A stretch of DNA of 64,000 nucleotides, from positions 1,810,814 through 1,874,813 of the forward strand of contig WBMW01001574.1 of assembly GCA_013396635.1 (NCBI GenBank). The letters are read 5' to 3'. The notes under the pieces are model-generated. The model saw only the letters and a program-made list of their open reading frames with translations. It was not told the DNA's origin and did not search any database. A program made the translations under genes and the position numbers. The DNA is from Penelope pileata (taxonomy: Eukaryota > Chordata > Aves > Galliformes > Cracidae). Shown one piece after another: positions 34,607 to 49,011 of the stretch (its first letter is position 1; each line of letters starts with the position of its first letter).

Positions 34607-37589
34607 ATAACAAATTAGTTTACCAGTTCAAAACTAAATCTTATTGCTTCAAGAATTTAGATGGCCTTAAATCTACTTCAGAAATGTTTCATTTATCCTA
34701 GTCACTAGAGCAATTGTTTTTTTTTTTCCCCTAGTCAATAAAATATGGATACAAGTGAAAATGTACTTAATGTCAGTGCAAAATAATGAATGTCTGTGGT
34801 TTGTTAAAATTATTTTCAAATAAAAAATCCAGGGAAAATATTTTTAGAACACAGACTAGCCTATCACAGAGCATCTTACCTCAGAGGATTCTGCCACAAA
34901 AGCAGTGTTAGCATCTGTTTTATAACTGCTTCACCTCACCTTCCTGTCTGAATGCCTCACAAAACCTTATCATTTTATGTGCAAACATCATATTCCATCT
35001 GAGCATACAGGGCTGAATATATCTCTTGGGATGATGTAACTCTAGGCAATTCTGAAGCAATAAACACACAAACACACATAAACATATGCATGCACACATC
35101 CTACTAAATCTGTGTAGCTGTGTCCATCTGAAAGAAATTGCACATTACAGTGTTCAGAGCCAGTTTCTTACTGCTTTTTGCTTTACCTTGGGTGAAGTCA
35201 TGAAATGAAGGAATTTAAAGTAAGTGCAATGTTTCTTAAAGCCACATTAACTACCCTGAAATGGGGCTCTGTTTCTGCCATCTGCTATAATGCAGAAGAG
35301 ATGTACAGAGCAGGTATAAAGATCCTCACAGCTGAAAGGGATAAGGTAATTCAGTTTTCATGTCTAGTTATATTCTCCTGGGACTGGTCATTCTATGGTA
35401 GTGCTAATGATAGTCTCATCTCTTCAGGAAGAATAGAGTAAGCCTCAGAAATAATTACACCAATTAAATGCCAGATTAGCAGTTCCTTTTAATCCATGCT
35501 CATTTTATACGAGAGCATTAGAGGTGAAGGCCTCTTACAATGCAGTGCTTGTGTGTTAACCACCAGATAACTAAACTAGTTCCTAGAAGACCACAATTTC
35601 CTCTTCTTTGTTCTATTACATGAGATAAGTGTTCTGAGACTTGTTATTCTAGCATATCTTCTAAGACATGAGACAGTGACAGTCACTGTCGTAGCCTGCC
35701 CAGCTGTGTACTGTCAGAACACACAGGTCAACATTGCACGCAGACCAATATCCTACAAAACCACCATGTCTTTTTACTCCTCAGGTAACAGACTGCTGAA
35801 CAGGGCTATGTTATAATATAGGTTTCAGTTGTTCTTGGAATTAACTTTCATGTCTCTTGAGGAACGAATAGATCCTAAGCAAGGATGTCGGGATTTGGTC
35901 CTACACTTTCCCGGAATCTTCAGCTGCTGTGGAGCTGTAGCAGGCCGACAGCTTGCTGTGGCCAGAGAGATTGAGGACACCATGGTCAGATGAGGTGCGC
36001 ACAGTGCTGGAATAGAAGATTCTCTTTTTTGTCCTCTCAGCTTCTGACAGTTACAAATGTCTTAGTTAATAGCTGCTGGTAGCCCTGGCTGTTGGCTGCT
36101 TTTGTGCCCTGTGTGCCCATTCCGTGTCCTTCCCTGGCCAGAGCCCTCTTCCCCTGACCTCATTCCTGCCTTCCCCCCTCCTCCCACTGCATCCCTTCCT
36201 CCCTTCTCTCAGTCACTCCTCAGGAATTTGTGCATTTCCTATCTGAGAACACTCGCAGAAGGAAAAGTGCTTCAGGACTGCAGCTGGGGAACAAAATAAT
36301 ACTCAGAAGAGGAAAATATTGGATGATCATTTAGGACTTAGAATGGAAAGTTCATCCTATGAACTGCCAAGAGTACAAGTTGAAACAAAACACTTGCATT
36401 AGAAACAATTGTACCATCACTGATTTTTTGTATAGGAAGAAAGTTCTCTGTAATGTATGGGACGATACACCACTTAGCCTTTAGTATTATTACTCTATGA
36501 TATCATCTCCTTCATTCAAGGTTTCAGAACCATAGTTCACTGGCACACTGCAAGGTCAGAAGGAAAGCTGGCACTAGCCCACAAAGCATAAGTCATCCCA
36601 CTCAATGATGTCACGAAAAATGCTCTGTCAGAGCAGAAAGAATGGAAGGAACAGGTCCTCAAGCATCCCCGCTATTATTGGTCTGATTACTTTCCTAGTA
36701 TCCAGGTCACCTGGCAAACCATGTCCATGTTGATTGACTCCAGAAAAGGTCTCTTGACCCTAGTACTACACAGCAGAGAGTTGATAGCAGCTGGAGAAAA
36801 GTTCAGACTTTGCTGCTGCCCAGGACAGTGATGTAGAGCTATATTCTTACATACTTCATGCAACAGGCTCATGTCCTGCAGTGTTACTGCAATGATGGCT
36901 GAGCTCTGGAGAATCCTGTTGAAGCAGATAAAATTGAACTCCTGTAGTATGCGGGTTTGACCCTCTGCTAGACAATGACCACTGCAATAATTTGTCTCAG
37001 TCACTTTAATGAAAAGCTTAGCATCTTAATTTAAACCAAATTATTCACTGCTAAACCTTTCTGTTTGTTCTCTAATCCTAGCTGATGGACTGTGGCATGT
37101 CTTGAAGAAACTCAAATTATGCCCATCACAGATTTGCATATTATTTTGTACGCCGCTGATGCTCTTTTGACTCTGAAAGTAAACTGTTTGTTTAACTTAT
37201 ATCCTTCAGGCCGTATTTCACAGGTGTTTGCCTTTTCTCTGTGCTTTTTTATTTATACTGTGTCCTTTCAAAGTCACCCTTTAGTTTAAATGGGTCTAAT
37301 TCAGTCCTCAATATGAGAAAGCAATTTTAATTAGAAAATCCAGTGATTATGTTTTCTCAGCTTGCTCACTTGCATAGAAGTCTAGAGGTCTCTACTTCTA
37401 CCTGACATTAGCTCTGCTTATAGCTGAAGTAGGACTGAAGTGATCCTTTGGATTCAGACTCACCCTCCCCCAGAAGATTGCAGCCCTTTATCCTTGCTCA
37501 CTGCTGCTGGACAGTACGTCCATCCTAACATCCAGATCTCTCCCAGAGAGATTAGAGCTAATTCATGCCCATCAATACGTACAAGTAGT

Positions 37590-37815
37590 TCAAATGATTT
37601 CTTCCAGTGTTCATTATCTTGTACTTGCCTGCATTGAACTTAAAATGGTATCTTGTTACTCAGTCACTCAGGTTTTATTAGCTCTTCCTGAAATTCCTTA
37701 CTTTGCTCCCTGGTTTATATTAACTTAAATAATCATGTATTGTCAGCAAATTTCAGCACCTTTTTATTCATCCCATTTCCCATATCATTAAATATAAGTG
37801 GTGAGCAAATAGCAG
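37590..37815 (-). mobile_element. Ancient CR1/L3-like LINE fragment, reverse-transcriptase region
   Basis: On the plus strand the block reads tgcattgaacttaaaatgg, then ctcagtcactcaggtttt, then gtattgtcagcaaatttcagcacc, ending near catatcattaaatata. It follows the antisense of the amniote CR1/L3 segment that encodes NDLE...KFADDTKLL...LGDWA.KWQMKFN. It is therefore a minus-sense reverse-transcriptase piece including the ADD-box neighbourhood, heavily mutated. Its boundaries are approximate. Confidence 0.62.
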
Positions 37816-40800
37816 AGGAAATTATTCATGAATATTCATTTGAAGTTAAAAGCAAATTCCATTTTGACAGCATTCGTGACTACTCCTTGTTCACTTTCAG
37901 CAAACAGTTGAGTGCTAAAGACTTACTAGTGCAAATGCATGCAAGAAATTCACATTTTAGTCCTGTATACAAATAATCCCTTCAAACTATATTTTTACAG
38001 GTAAATCTCACATTTCAGGCAGAGAAGGGATATCTCTAGATAAGGGAAAAGCCTCAGAAGCTAAATTATGTTTGGAACATCCCTTTCCTTCTTGTGCAGA
38101 GGCAATGTGACACAAGATGGGTAAGGAGAGAACAGCATTTCTGACATCCCATTTGCCATCTGTATCAATGCTGACCCAATGCCAAGCCAAGACTTGTAGT
38201 CCAGTAGTCTTGTTGCCATCTGTACTGGCTCCTGACCAATTCCATATTTCCAGCTATTTTGCTTTATAGATTGACTGTTCCATGTGTACTGGCATTCTGG
38301 TTCAGTCCCATCTGGTAACAGATTATGGAGTCTCAGAGGGTTTGTATGGATACTACCTGGTAGGGGCCACTGCATCTCTGCTCTCTCCTGAGGTTACACA
38401 GCCAAACGAGGTGCCTGCCCAGGGAGGTATCTGGGTTCTGCAAAGGCCTGCTGATCTTACTGAGGTAGCAGAGACTGCACTGCTTGCGTGAGGCACAGCT
38501 ACTTTTCTGATGTGACTCTGTGTATTTCTAAAATGTCATCAGATGTGTCATAAATCGAGGTCATAAAAGAGTGAGATATTTTATAATAGCAGTTAAGAAC
38601 AAGTCCAGCCTGTTACTGACTCTGCTATGCGCTGCACAGCAGCACAAACCTCGATCAAGGTTATCTTTGAAACCCTTGTAGATGATAGAAAGGGAAAATA
38701 GAGGAGTAAAGCCTGTGAATAAGGAAGAGAATATGCAACGCTGTGACACAATGCATGCGAAACATTGCTACAGCAGAGGGATCAAATTGACTTGACTTGT
38801 GTACACCAAGAAGTTTAATGGAAGCAGCTGGCAAGCTGTTTCGATTCATCTCATCCTTTATTCCTTAGTATTTTTAAGCAGCGTTGATACTGTGTATAAG
38901 GACAAGTCTTCAGTTTCTTCAGCAAATTCAAGTCTATGCTCTGCATTAAGCTCTGCTTGAATGCTGTGCCAAAGCACTCATCCACCCACCCACAATCACA
39001 GATGACCATTGCCCTTTTGGGTGATTAGCTTAAATTGTTTTAACGTCTCTTCTGCACTTCAGTATAATTATGAAAACAGAATGGAATACAGTCTACAATG
39101 CTCAAAAAGCAGCAAGAAATATGTATATGCCTCAGTCATATACGGTTCAATATGTGAATGCCAAGGTATGCCAAGGCAGTTCCTGAAAAAATTCCTGCCT
39201 GCAAGCTAAAGTTAGCAGAAACTTATGCATGGCTATCGAACTTGTTCTTTAAAAGAACTGAAGTACAATGAAGCTATTTATGCACTGCTTGAACTTGTAC
39301 ATTGAAAGATTCCCTTAGTAGTTTGGGTGTTTGGATGTTTATATTAAATAAATATTTCCAAAAACCACTGTTGTATGTATGTGCGTAGCATAATCAGTGC
39401 TGATTATATCATATGACACAGCTTTTTTCATAATGTAGCAGAAAAGGAGACATGCAGAAATTCACATGCAACTTTCTTCACAGAAATGCCTATATTTAAA
39501 GTAAAAGGAAATAAAAATGGGATTCCATTGTTTAGATGAGAAAGTACAAAGTTTCATGACTAAATTAATGTAATTCCGCATTTTACCTTTACACAAAGCA
39601 GTTAAGAACTTTCCAATAATGACATCATATTTTCTTGGTGCCTATCCCTTAGTTTGCATTGTTTAAATTACCTAATGAATAAAACAACTATAAATGTATA
39701 GAATATGCACAATACACTATATATGTTACAATACACACATTTCTGTTGTTTTAAATCAAATGGATTTCAGATCACTGATCCCTTCCTTACAGCATTACAG
39801 CCAGGACCCAGGAGATATCTGGGCATACAAATGGATGTGTGTGTTCCAGTGTGTTTCACAGGGATGTGGAAGATGCACATATAAATTTGCTCTTCTATAT
39901 CTCACATTGTTTGCCAATCTCCATCCTTTAAAATTCTCCCCTAGGTATCTCCAATTATCTTTTATTTCAGTATTTTCAAAGCCTTACTATCAAGAAGAGG
40001 GTTTCCTTGGAGATTTAGAGAAGATTTTGAGCTCACTGAAGTCAAGGGAACTACGCTGCTTTATGCAAGCTGAGGATCTAGTTTGATAGTCTCATCTTTG
40101 TGAATACAGAGCAGAATGAATTTATTCAAACTTATGAAAGCCACATGAATAACTATGTTTGAACAATTCTGTTGTATCCCCTCTGCATTTGCAGTGTAAT
40201 TTAGCAGACTGAAATTAATTTTTCTTCCCTGATTATATTTTCTACAGACACTGGAAAGGTTGATGAGTACAATATAGTTTTAAATGATGTGCCTTGTTTA
40301 TGCTTTTTTCTTTATGTTCCATTACTGTAGAATTTGAGTGGAACCATATGATTATAGTCTTAGGTTGTCATGCAAATGGACTAATTTTGTTCCATTTTCC
40401 ATTCTCCCTACTGTCCTTGTCAATGCGATGGCTAAATCTTGCTCTGTGTTCTGTTTCTCATAGACTTGTAAGGCTGTCATCAGAATGGATTAATCTTCTG
40501 CCTGTGTTATCACAAAATTCTCTGTCCTAACAATGATTATCGCTGAATTTAAAGCCAGATATACTTCATGCTCAATCTGTAGACTTAGTCTTGCAACAAA
40601 AATTGTAATAAGAGCTAAAAATGGTACAAAACTAATCCATTCTTATCACAATCTTTGAATTGTAATTTCATGGATTTCCTTGAATACAACATTTTACTGA
40701 ACAATACCAAGGGAGAACATGGTAGGATAATGCACTTGAAATTTCAATTTTAAATGTCACCTAAAGTAAACTTCCAAATTGTTTAATTAAGTGACCATAA

Positions 40801-43800
40801 CTGCAGTAGAGACTATTGCCAGCACAAATGCTGCACAAGCAGTTCCTTCGATAAAAGTCAGGATGTGGACAAACTATTACTCAACAGCATATAAAAACAA
40901 CATTAAAAATAATGATAATGGGGGGACCTAAATCTAAAATAATACAGATTTTAGAGTTACTGCTTCGACATATAATCCCTTAACACACCCTTTCATGCTT
41001 GGCCATTGTGTTATTCTTAAAATGACATGCGGTAGTTATGCATGCTTGTAAATTATTCTTTTCTCAGGGTTCTCACTCAAGTCTACGTTATGAGGAAAAG
41101 ATGTTTTAAGCATTTATTTAAAATATATATTTATGTGCATGCTCAAGATGATAGATGAAATATGAAATGTTTAATATTTCTTGCTCTCTGATGTAATGTA
41201 TAAAAGGCCAAAAAAGCTGATGTGAGCTACTCTGGATTAAAATAAAGTCTTTTAAACTTTAAGCTATCTTGATATTTTATTAGCATATTAGGCTTGTCTA
41301 CATGGGGATTTTAAAATGAGAAAAAGAAGTCAGCACTAGACTATGTTAAATGGAAGTAAATGCTTCCATGCCACTTCCTTATGCTGATGTACAGAAATTC
41401 CCACGTTAACTATTTCTATTGCAGATTTTGTTTGTTTGACTTCATAGCTGGTAATTTTGGCCAGGAACCCAGAGCAAACTTTTGTGTGACAGCTCTGTGA
41501 TTTTTCTCACAGTGCTTTATGAGATGCCTCCTGCAACTGGCAGGAGGCCTGAGACTCGCTGTATTAAACTGCCATGATTTTTCTCCCATAACTCAGCTGT
41601 GTTTTGCCAGCTCCATTTCTAAACTGCCATGAGAGCAGCCTGGAAGACACACTGCTCACTTACAGCAGTCTTTAATACAAACAGGATAATGTCGTGTATT
41701 GGCACTCACACAGTCAGATGGATTTGGCTTTGTAGCTTTGGAGGAGTAGCATTATGGTTTCAGGAGAAGGAAATCTGGAGGATAAAGTAAAAAGCAGTTT
41801 GTTGGGTTTTTTTTCCGTTAGAGGCATTTCTCTGCAAATGTTTTCACAAAGTGCATCACTGCTTCTTTACTTGGCGAGCTGTGAATGCCTGCTAGGATGC
41901 AGTCCTGGGAGGAAAGGCAGTGCTGAAGAATATAATGCTGGAGAAGGTGACAATCCTCCTAAGCTGTTTGGCACTCATTTGAAGTGACAGAACATCCATG
42001 TGAAAACTCTTTTTCTTCCCAGAACTTGAAGCAGTAAAATACCCTTGTTGCCTACAATATCAAATGAAGAAAAACTTGAAAGGCAGCAGGAGCAAGCAGG
42101 GATGGTACAGGGTAGGCTGAATGTTCCTTGTAGGCATTAGGTAAATTCAGTCCATCCTGTATTGTACAGTCCTGCCACTGGGTGAAAAGTGACACTCAGG
42201 AATGGAAGAAAGCCTGTGTAGAAGGGCAAGTCTAAAGAGAAAGCTTGCCTTGAAATGAGCATGTTATAGCAAACCATTTGCTTTGCCATAAGCACTCCTT
42301 CTCAACATCCACAGATCTCTCTTTGTGCTCACAGTACAAAGTATGTTTAAATATTAGTACAATTTGTTAACAATTGTTCCTAAATCAAACAGTAGCCTAT
42401 CAGCGTCCATATCTATACATTCTGATTTCTCTTTCCTTATTTAAGGTCAAAAAGATTTTGTTCAAATCAGGGCAGCGATGCTGGAGGACAGCAATGATGG
42501 AAGACAGCCTGCTCCACAAAACATGATACTGCAGAAAAGCAGGGAGGCTTCACTGTTAGCCTTTGACATGTCTCCTGTTCCAGACACACTGGAAAGAGCA
42601 GGAGATACCTGCTGAGTGAGAAGAGGGGAGATCCTAAATCACTGACTGGGGTGACAGGCAGGCAGTGGGTGCCAAGCAGTGCTTCTGCCCCAGTGTTCTC
42701 CTTGCACCACTGCGCTGATGTGCAGCTCAATATTGGGGCCCAGCCCCTGCTCCTGGCTTTTACAAGCTCTGCAGCACAGCTTGAGAATACCTACATAAAG
42801 CAGTTCTGCCTGCCTGCTAGGTCATATAATTTGTGATAACTTTTAGGAGCCTCCTTCTGGCCAAACTTCGGCATGTAAGTAGAAAGGTTGGTTTTCTATT
42901 CTTTGTGGTACCTTGGGAGCCTGCAACTTTTTATTGGGTGCTGGGTCAGAGCAATTGTGAAAAAATTCCCGACACACTGCAGGCATGTGCTGGTAGAAAG
43001 GCTTGCTGAAGCACTCACTGTTTCCTGTGAAGATGGACAGGTGCTGGGAGCATGGACTGAGGCTTGGTCCTGCCCTACAATCAGTCACTATCACAGAACA
43101 TTTTTCTTTTGACATGGCACTGGGTGTAGGAGTGGGAATTACCGTCTCAGTTTTATTTACTTCAAAAGCATCTTGTAGATGTTTGCGTTTGTGACAGTCC
43201 TCCAGATGGGACTGAGCATCCAGCTTTTGAGTCCCAGAGCTCTGCAGATGTCCAGATGGAAGACTGGGGAGAGCAGCAATCAGTGTGTAATTGGGTAAAT
43301 GATAGACCTGCTGCAAAGCAGCATTACCTCAGCCTTAAGGAGGATTAATTACAAAAGACCTATGATGCCAATTAATTCTCTTTAAAAAGTTGCGTGTGGA
43401 TTCAAGGCACTTTAAGTCAAAGAAGCTGAAGTTAATTCAACATAATGGGCCTACATAAATAACCGAGCATTGCGAGATTTTAAGCACTACATACATTACA
43501 ATAATGGAAATATCTGAGCTATTTTTTGTAAAAATGTATTCTGTAAACAGTAAGAAACTGATCCCTCGCCACCAGAGATGGTCTTCCTAAAGCAGGTTGT
43601 AACCTGTAGTTTTGTCTCACAAACAGCACCCAGTGTGGAATACCAAATGTGAAGTTTGATCCCAAAGTGCTGATAAAATGCAGCTGATTTCTCAGCTTAG
43701 GCTGACAAGATTTGTTCATGCTTAAAAAAATAACATCTCTAGTGACAAGCCCTCAAGATTTCAAAGGAAGCCTAGGAGAGTTTTGTTCAATCAGAAGGTA

Positions 43801-44331
43801 ACAGAGATGATCTTCCTGACACATTGTTGCTGTCTCAATGGAATAAGACATGGAGGAGGGAGAAATACTACTGATCAGGTTAACACAAAAACCGTCTTTG
43901 CGAGTGCTAATTGGAATGCAAATCTCTGTACCATAAAAAACCTGAGCTATGAATAGAGCATTGGAGTTTAATTGATTAAATCTGTCAGATTCTAAAAAAG
44001 CAGATGTATGCTCTGATATACTTGACTCTCAGCAGTTTTATTGATAGGTATAGGGTGCTGTGGCTTCCTGAGAGATGCTAGTATAATATACTGTATATTT
44101 ACACTTAAGTGGATTCCCTATGAAAGGCACACAAAAAAGGTACAGGTTCACAAATTGAGCTGGTACGTGCCTGGCAATGGTACATTGGCATCACAGCCAT
44201 CAGTTGAACTTTTTGGGCAATAAAAGCACGCCACAACAAGAGGTCAGACTGGCAGCAGTTGATTATCATTGAAGTAGAGAGGCTTGACATGGTGCCACAG
44301 AAGAAATTACAATAAAATGTATCATACCATT

Positions 44332-44490
44332 ATCACAGTATCAAAGATTGGTTTGGGTTGGAAAGGACCTTAAAGCCCACCCAGTGCCAAACCCATGCCA
44401 TAGGCAGGGTTGGCACCCACCAGATCAGGCTGCCCAGGGCTCTGTCCTACCTGGCCTTGACTGCCTCCAGGGATGGGGGACATTGCATTT
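44332..44490 (-). mobile_element. CR1 LINE 3' fragment (antisense)
   Basis: It starts with the 3'-terminal short repeats in reverse (atcacagtatcaaagattgg), then ttgggttggaaaggacct, then an accagatcaggctgcccagg stretch, a ctggccttgactgcctcc stretch and gggatggggg. These are successive diagnostic blocks of CR1 3' regions. It is truncated at about 150 bp and is less diverged than the other copies here. Confidence 0.92.
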
Positions 44491-47400
44491 AGGCTAATTG
44501 CTGCTCTAAGTTCTTTGCCAAATAAGTTTTAGCACAAATTTGATGACATTTTTCCCAGCCTCGGGAAGCTAACAAATGTACGAATCACAGCCTGAGTTAC
44601 ACACTCACCTTTGGATGGGTATGACAGTGTATGGGTGTATGTGTGCAGGGAGAACATTGGCCCATCTGTACAATGATTATCAGTATGCAACATGACAGCT
44701 TCCCCCACAGCTGTTTTCTCATTATAACCCAAGTGGATTATTTTCAAAAATAATATCTAGTCACTCTACAGATGCTCACTTTTAACTTATAAATCCTCTC
44801 CCTGCTTTCCTCCTAGTAGATTATTTTTTTCTCAAATCCCAGGCCAACATTTATCATAGCATGAATTGGAATTTTTCAAAATTACTGTAATTAATGGAAA
44901 GCCTGTAAAATCCTTACCTATCCAAGGGCAAGTAAAAAATCCTGCAATGAAGTGTCATTAAAAATTATGGTATAAATTAAAATTGAACTTGAATGCATTT
45001 GTGAATCTTTTCTCCCCCTCCACATGCACTAAAAGGGAGAAAAAAAATCCTTCATGAATAAAACAGAAGACTTCATGATCCTTTAATACAAAATAACAAA
45101 ACTCAGATATGTAGCATGATACACAGTATCATACTGATTCATTAATATGACTGCAATATGACTTTTGTTTTATTACTGGAAAAATATGTAATAGATTATG
45201 CTTGCATTTTTTGTTGCATACCTGGTCTCACATTATACCTCAGAGATTTATTCTTTAAAGAAGGGAATATGAAAAGAGGAAATAAAAAAAGGTAAATCAA
45301 TAGGCTTATGTTTCTACTTTGTGTATAACCTGTGTATAAGCTTTTCTGATTTTCCAGCTATTCCAAAAAGCCTGAAACAGTTCCAAAAAACCTGAGTCAA
45401 AACGAGAAAACGTGAACTGACTGAAAACAGAATATATCATTTTAAAAATTAAAATAGTAGAATCTTCAAATGGAAAAATATTTTCAATTTCAAATACTGA
45501 AGTATCAAAACATTGCATCAGAGCAAAGCATTTTGGCTCCTGTTTCAGTGTTTATTTTAATTTCCATCCATCTATTCTTGACACAAACAATTCAGAGAAA
45601 TTGAAATAGAACCACGGAAAAATTCATTGCCACCAAATCTGCATTTTTCAACAAAAAATTGACCTACCTCTAGCTTTCTCCAGACACTTTGCATAGAGAT
45701 TAATTTCTTTTCTCATTTTTCAAGTTTAGTCTTTATGTTTTTCTGGGGAAAAAAAAAAAAAAGATTGGGGAAGAAGTGCCAGCATAAATATATTTGACAG
45801 CTCACGGAGAGATAACTTGCTGCCGTTAATCCTCTTGGCTAATAACAGTATAAATTTGCCCTGTGCTGAGTCCTCCTTCTGAGGGCATGAACAGTTAAGT
45901 TTGGAGAGATTAAATAAAAGGTGACTTGTTATCATGCGAGTGCATCAAGAGTTTGTGGGTGTGGGGAAGGTGTCAGTGCTGCCTGAAGAATGAAACCCAA
46001 AGCCCTCACCAGAAGGGGCTGGTCCCAGCCAGAGTATTATGGCCAAAGCATCTAAAGAACCATGAAATTTCCAAACAGCCAGGCAGCCCAGAGGAGCTCT
46101 TCATGGCTGGGAATCGGGGTGAACCCTGTGGAAAGGCCACAGCAGCAGGCCTGGCTGCACCCCTCCTGGCAGGGCAGTTCCCAGGATGATGCACAAGGCA
46201 GAAATGGGGCACGTGAACTGTGCCTCCCTGAGTAGGGGAACAGCATCTTGCATAATGTGACTGTTCAAAATGTCGGAGCAGTCAGTTTCAGGGCTTAGAA
46301 CATTTCAGTAGAAGAGCAGAAAGTATAAATATTGCCATTTAATTAACATTATACAATATGTTTCCTATACAACTTGACATAACTGTCTGTCTTTCAAGTG
46401 ATAGGTTTATACAGTGATGGCTGGAAACTAGCAGATTTACTGCAAATACTACCATAAATAAACTTTCCCAAACCAACATCGGTAACATAAATGACTATGT
46501 CTGTTGTCTGAAATGCAGCAAAAAGTAAAGTTGTGGCAGGTGTGACACCTGATAGCTAAATTGAAATTTATAGAATGCATATGGCAGAATTTCATTTTTC
46601 TTTTTCATTTAGTGATCAAAAACTAGATGACAGACAGTGTAAAATGAAAACAGATGAAATGAATTTCTGCATAGATCCTGCCAAGTTTCATTTTCTCCAC
46701 AAGTTCTTGGAAAGCCCAGAATCTATTCCCACGTGCAAGGCCAGAATTTGCAGACTCTGCGCTTTACCTCTTCATCCTGCCATCTGACAGTTTGCCGTGT
46801 CCTGTGTGTTGCAGAGTGAAGACGAATCTGTTTATTATGGTACAGAAATCCTTCTGTCAGACTTGATAGCCTGATTTTTATATGGATTATAAAAAAAATA
46901 TAATAATGTATAAATATATACACATACACATACAATAGTTATAAAACTTTTCAAAGTCACAGTCATTATAATGCTTTCTCTGATGAAAGTAGAAAGGCTG
47001 GATAATAAATGAAGTGTAATGGAAATTTGATATGAGTTTTTAAATATATGCTGAGGCAAAAGGTGAACCTAGTTAACTAAGCAACAGATCCTTCCTTTTA
47101 CTCATCTGATATAAAACAAGATTCTCTGTGGAATAAGTTTCAGACAGGCATGGAGAATTTATTTTTAATCAGCTTCAAAATACAGTCTATAATAAGCATG
47201 CCCTTAGGCAGTTATACTGTGCATGCCATCATAAAAAGGAAAAAAAAAAAAAGCTTACAATGAGGCTTAAGAAAAATGGTCAAATGGATGCCAGGTTTTT
47301 TTTTAATCTGTGGTTGTCTTTGCCCCCACTGGGGACTACTACATCATTTCATCAGGAGGGTATGGCAAAGCCACTCGCGAGTACTTTATGTTGAGATCCA

Positions 47401-48980
47401 CAAAAATCAATATAGAGGATATGAAGACAATTTTTAAATGCTAATGTATGAAACATTAAATATCTATGCAGTATAAACCAAGTATATTGTTACCTGCTCC
47501 ACAGCTCAAATGGATCAAATGCAGCAGAAATTGTGGTATATTACACAATAAAGTGAAATAACCTTTAAGACTGAAGATTGACTGTTTTGGGAAAGTTTTA
47601 ACAATATGGTACATTAAGCACTTCAGATAAAAATAACATGTCTTCTTATAGGAGAGCAATACATTTTTGAAAGAAAACTGAGTAGTGATCTTAGGGGCTA
47701 AATGAAGAGAAACAACCTTAGAGGGGAAAGGTTTGAAACTTATGCCTTTGCTACAAAGTAGAAGAAAATTATCAGATTGATTTCTTTTCAGGGTATAATT
47801 TCATTTAATTCCAGCTTTGTAATTATGATATATTAGTTACAAAAATGCTTAGTTTCTTTTTGAAGACAACATAATTCAAATAGCATTAAAATTATTTTGT
47901 TTAAAGCTCTATGTACTGCTGCAACAGCTGTTGTGTTCTGTTGCTAGGAAGAAGAACCAAAGCTTTTGACAGAGTTCTCATATACTGAATGTACCTCACT
48001 AAGTCAATGTGACCATTCTGGGGAAAAATCAAGTGAAACACATAACATGTTATAATCTATTCAAGAAAGATGAAAGATGGGGACTGCTTCTGTCCTGGTA
48101 AGGTTATCTGGGAACATGCAGACAGAGAGATGAAGGAAGAGGCCAAGGTTACTCAGGAAGACTTTGGCAAGGCAGGATTTAAGTATACATCTTGGGAGTG
48201 CTAGAGGGCAAGATTGTCATTTTAAATCTAAGTACTCTAATTCAGTGAAATCATCATCATCAAAAAAAGAAAAAAATATTATAGCCTACAGCACATGCAC
48301 AGTTTCCCTGGAAAAAAAAATTAACATGCATTCTTCATGAGATTCCTAATTCCTAGCACTCCTAGAAATCAATAGTGAATAAGGAAATAGGTAAAAGCAA
48401 TCAGCAACGTGCAGGAAAAATTAAAAAATATGAATATTCACCAAAAAAACCCCAATCAGACAATGAAAGCAGGCATTCCTACACTCATCCTTACAAGATT
48501 ATCTCTGTTCTAGCCTACTAGATCAGTGGGCAAAAGAATCAAAAACCAGGCCTAATTGGAAATGATTTCAGTTCCTCTATGAATACATAACACAGTGTCT
48601 CAAAACAGATATACTTTGCAAGTTTGCTTTAGGAATAGTATATTTCATGGTTCCTTCTTTAGTTATTTCCTTGAGACCTGTGGAAGTCCCTTGTTAAAAC
48701 TTTTGTTCTGACATGAAGTCACAAACACTTTTCATTTTATTTAACATTTTATTATTGTGAGTTTTTTATGTGAAGAATTTCAACTAAAACATTAAAACCC
48801 TTCTCCAGAACAGGAGTGCATTAAGTACAGATTTGCATAAGACTTCTAAAGACAGTGAGTGTGATTAAAAATATCCCTAACAAAACTGAAATTCTAGCTA
48901 GCAGTCAAGAACTGAGGGAGAAAAATGAGATGCTTAAAAATATAATGAACTCCCATGTGTTGTAGTAGTAGAGAAGTATA

Positions 48981-49011
48981 ATAAAGAAAGAAAGAAAGAG
49001 AAAAAAAGAAT
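48981..49011. repeat. (AAAG)n simple repeat
   Basis: aaagaaagaaagaaagag is followed by A-rich sequence. Its purine bias helps create a long open frame on the opposite strand. Confidence 0.9.

Larger units (their letters stand above)
30481..44331. other. Upstream intergenic DNA, no supported gene
   Basis: This is the sequence 5' of ADGRL4. Apart from the CR1 piece at 37.6 kb and small duplications, I see AT-rich unique sequence. A purine-rich stretch at 30460-31080 and a C-rich one near 36100-36200 create long but unconvincing frames. No exon with coherent domain content was found. Confidence 0.5.

Noticed and set aside
36687..37004. 105-codon minus-strand frame
   Set aside because: It looks protein-like in places, but no family, splice context or neighbour supports it.
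39694..40086. 130-codon plus-strand frame
   Set aside because: No motif, no convincing splice sites and no codon pattern; it is within the length expected by chance for a window of this size.
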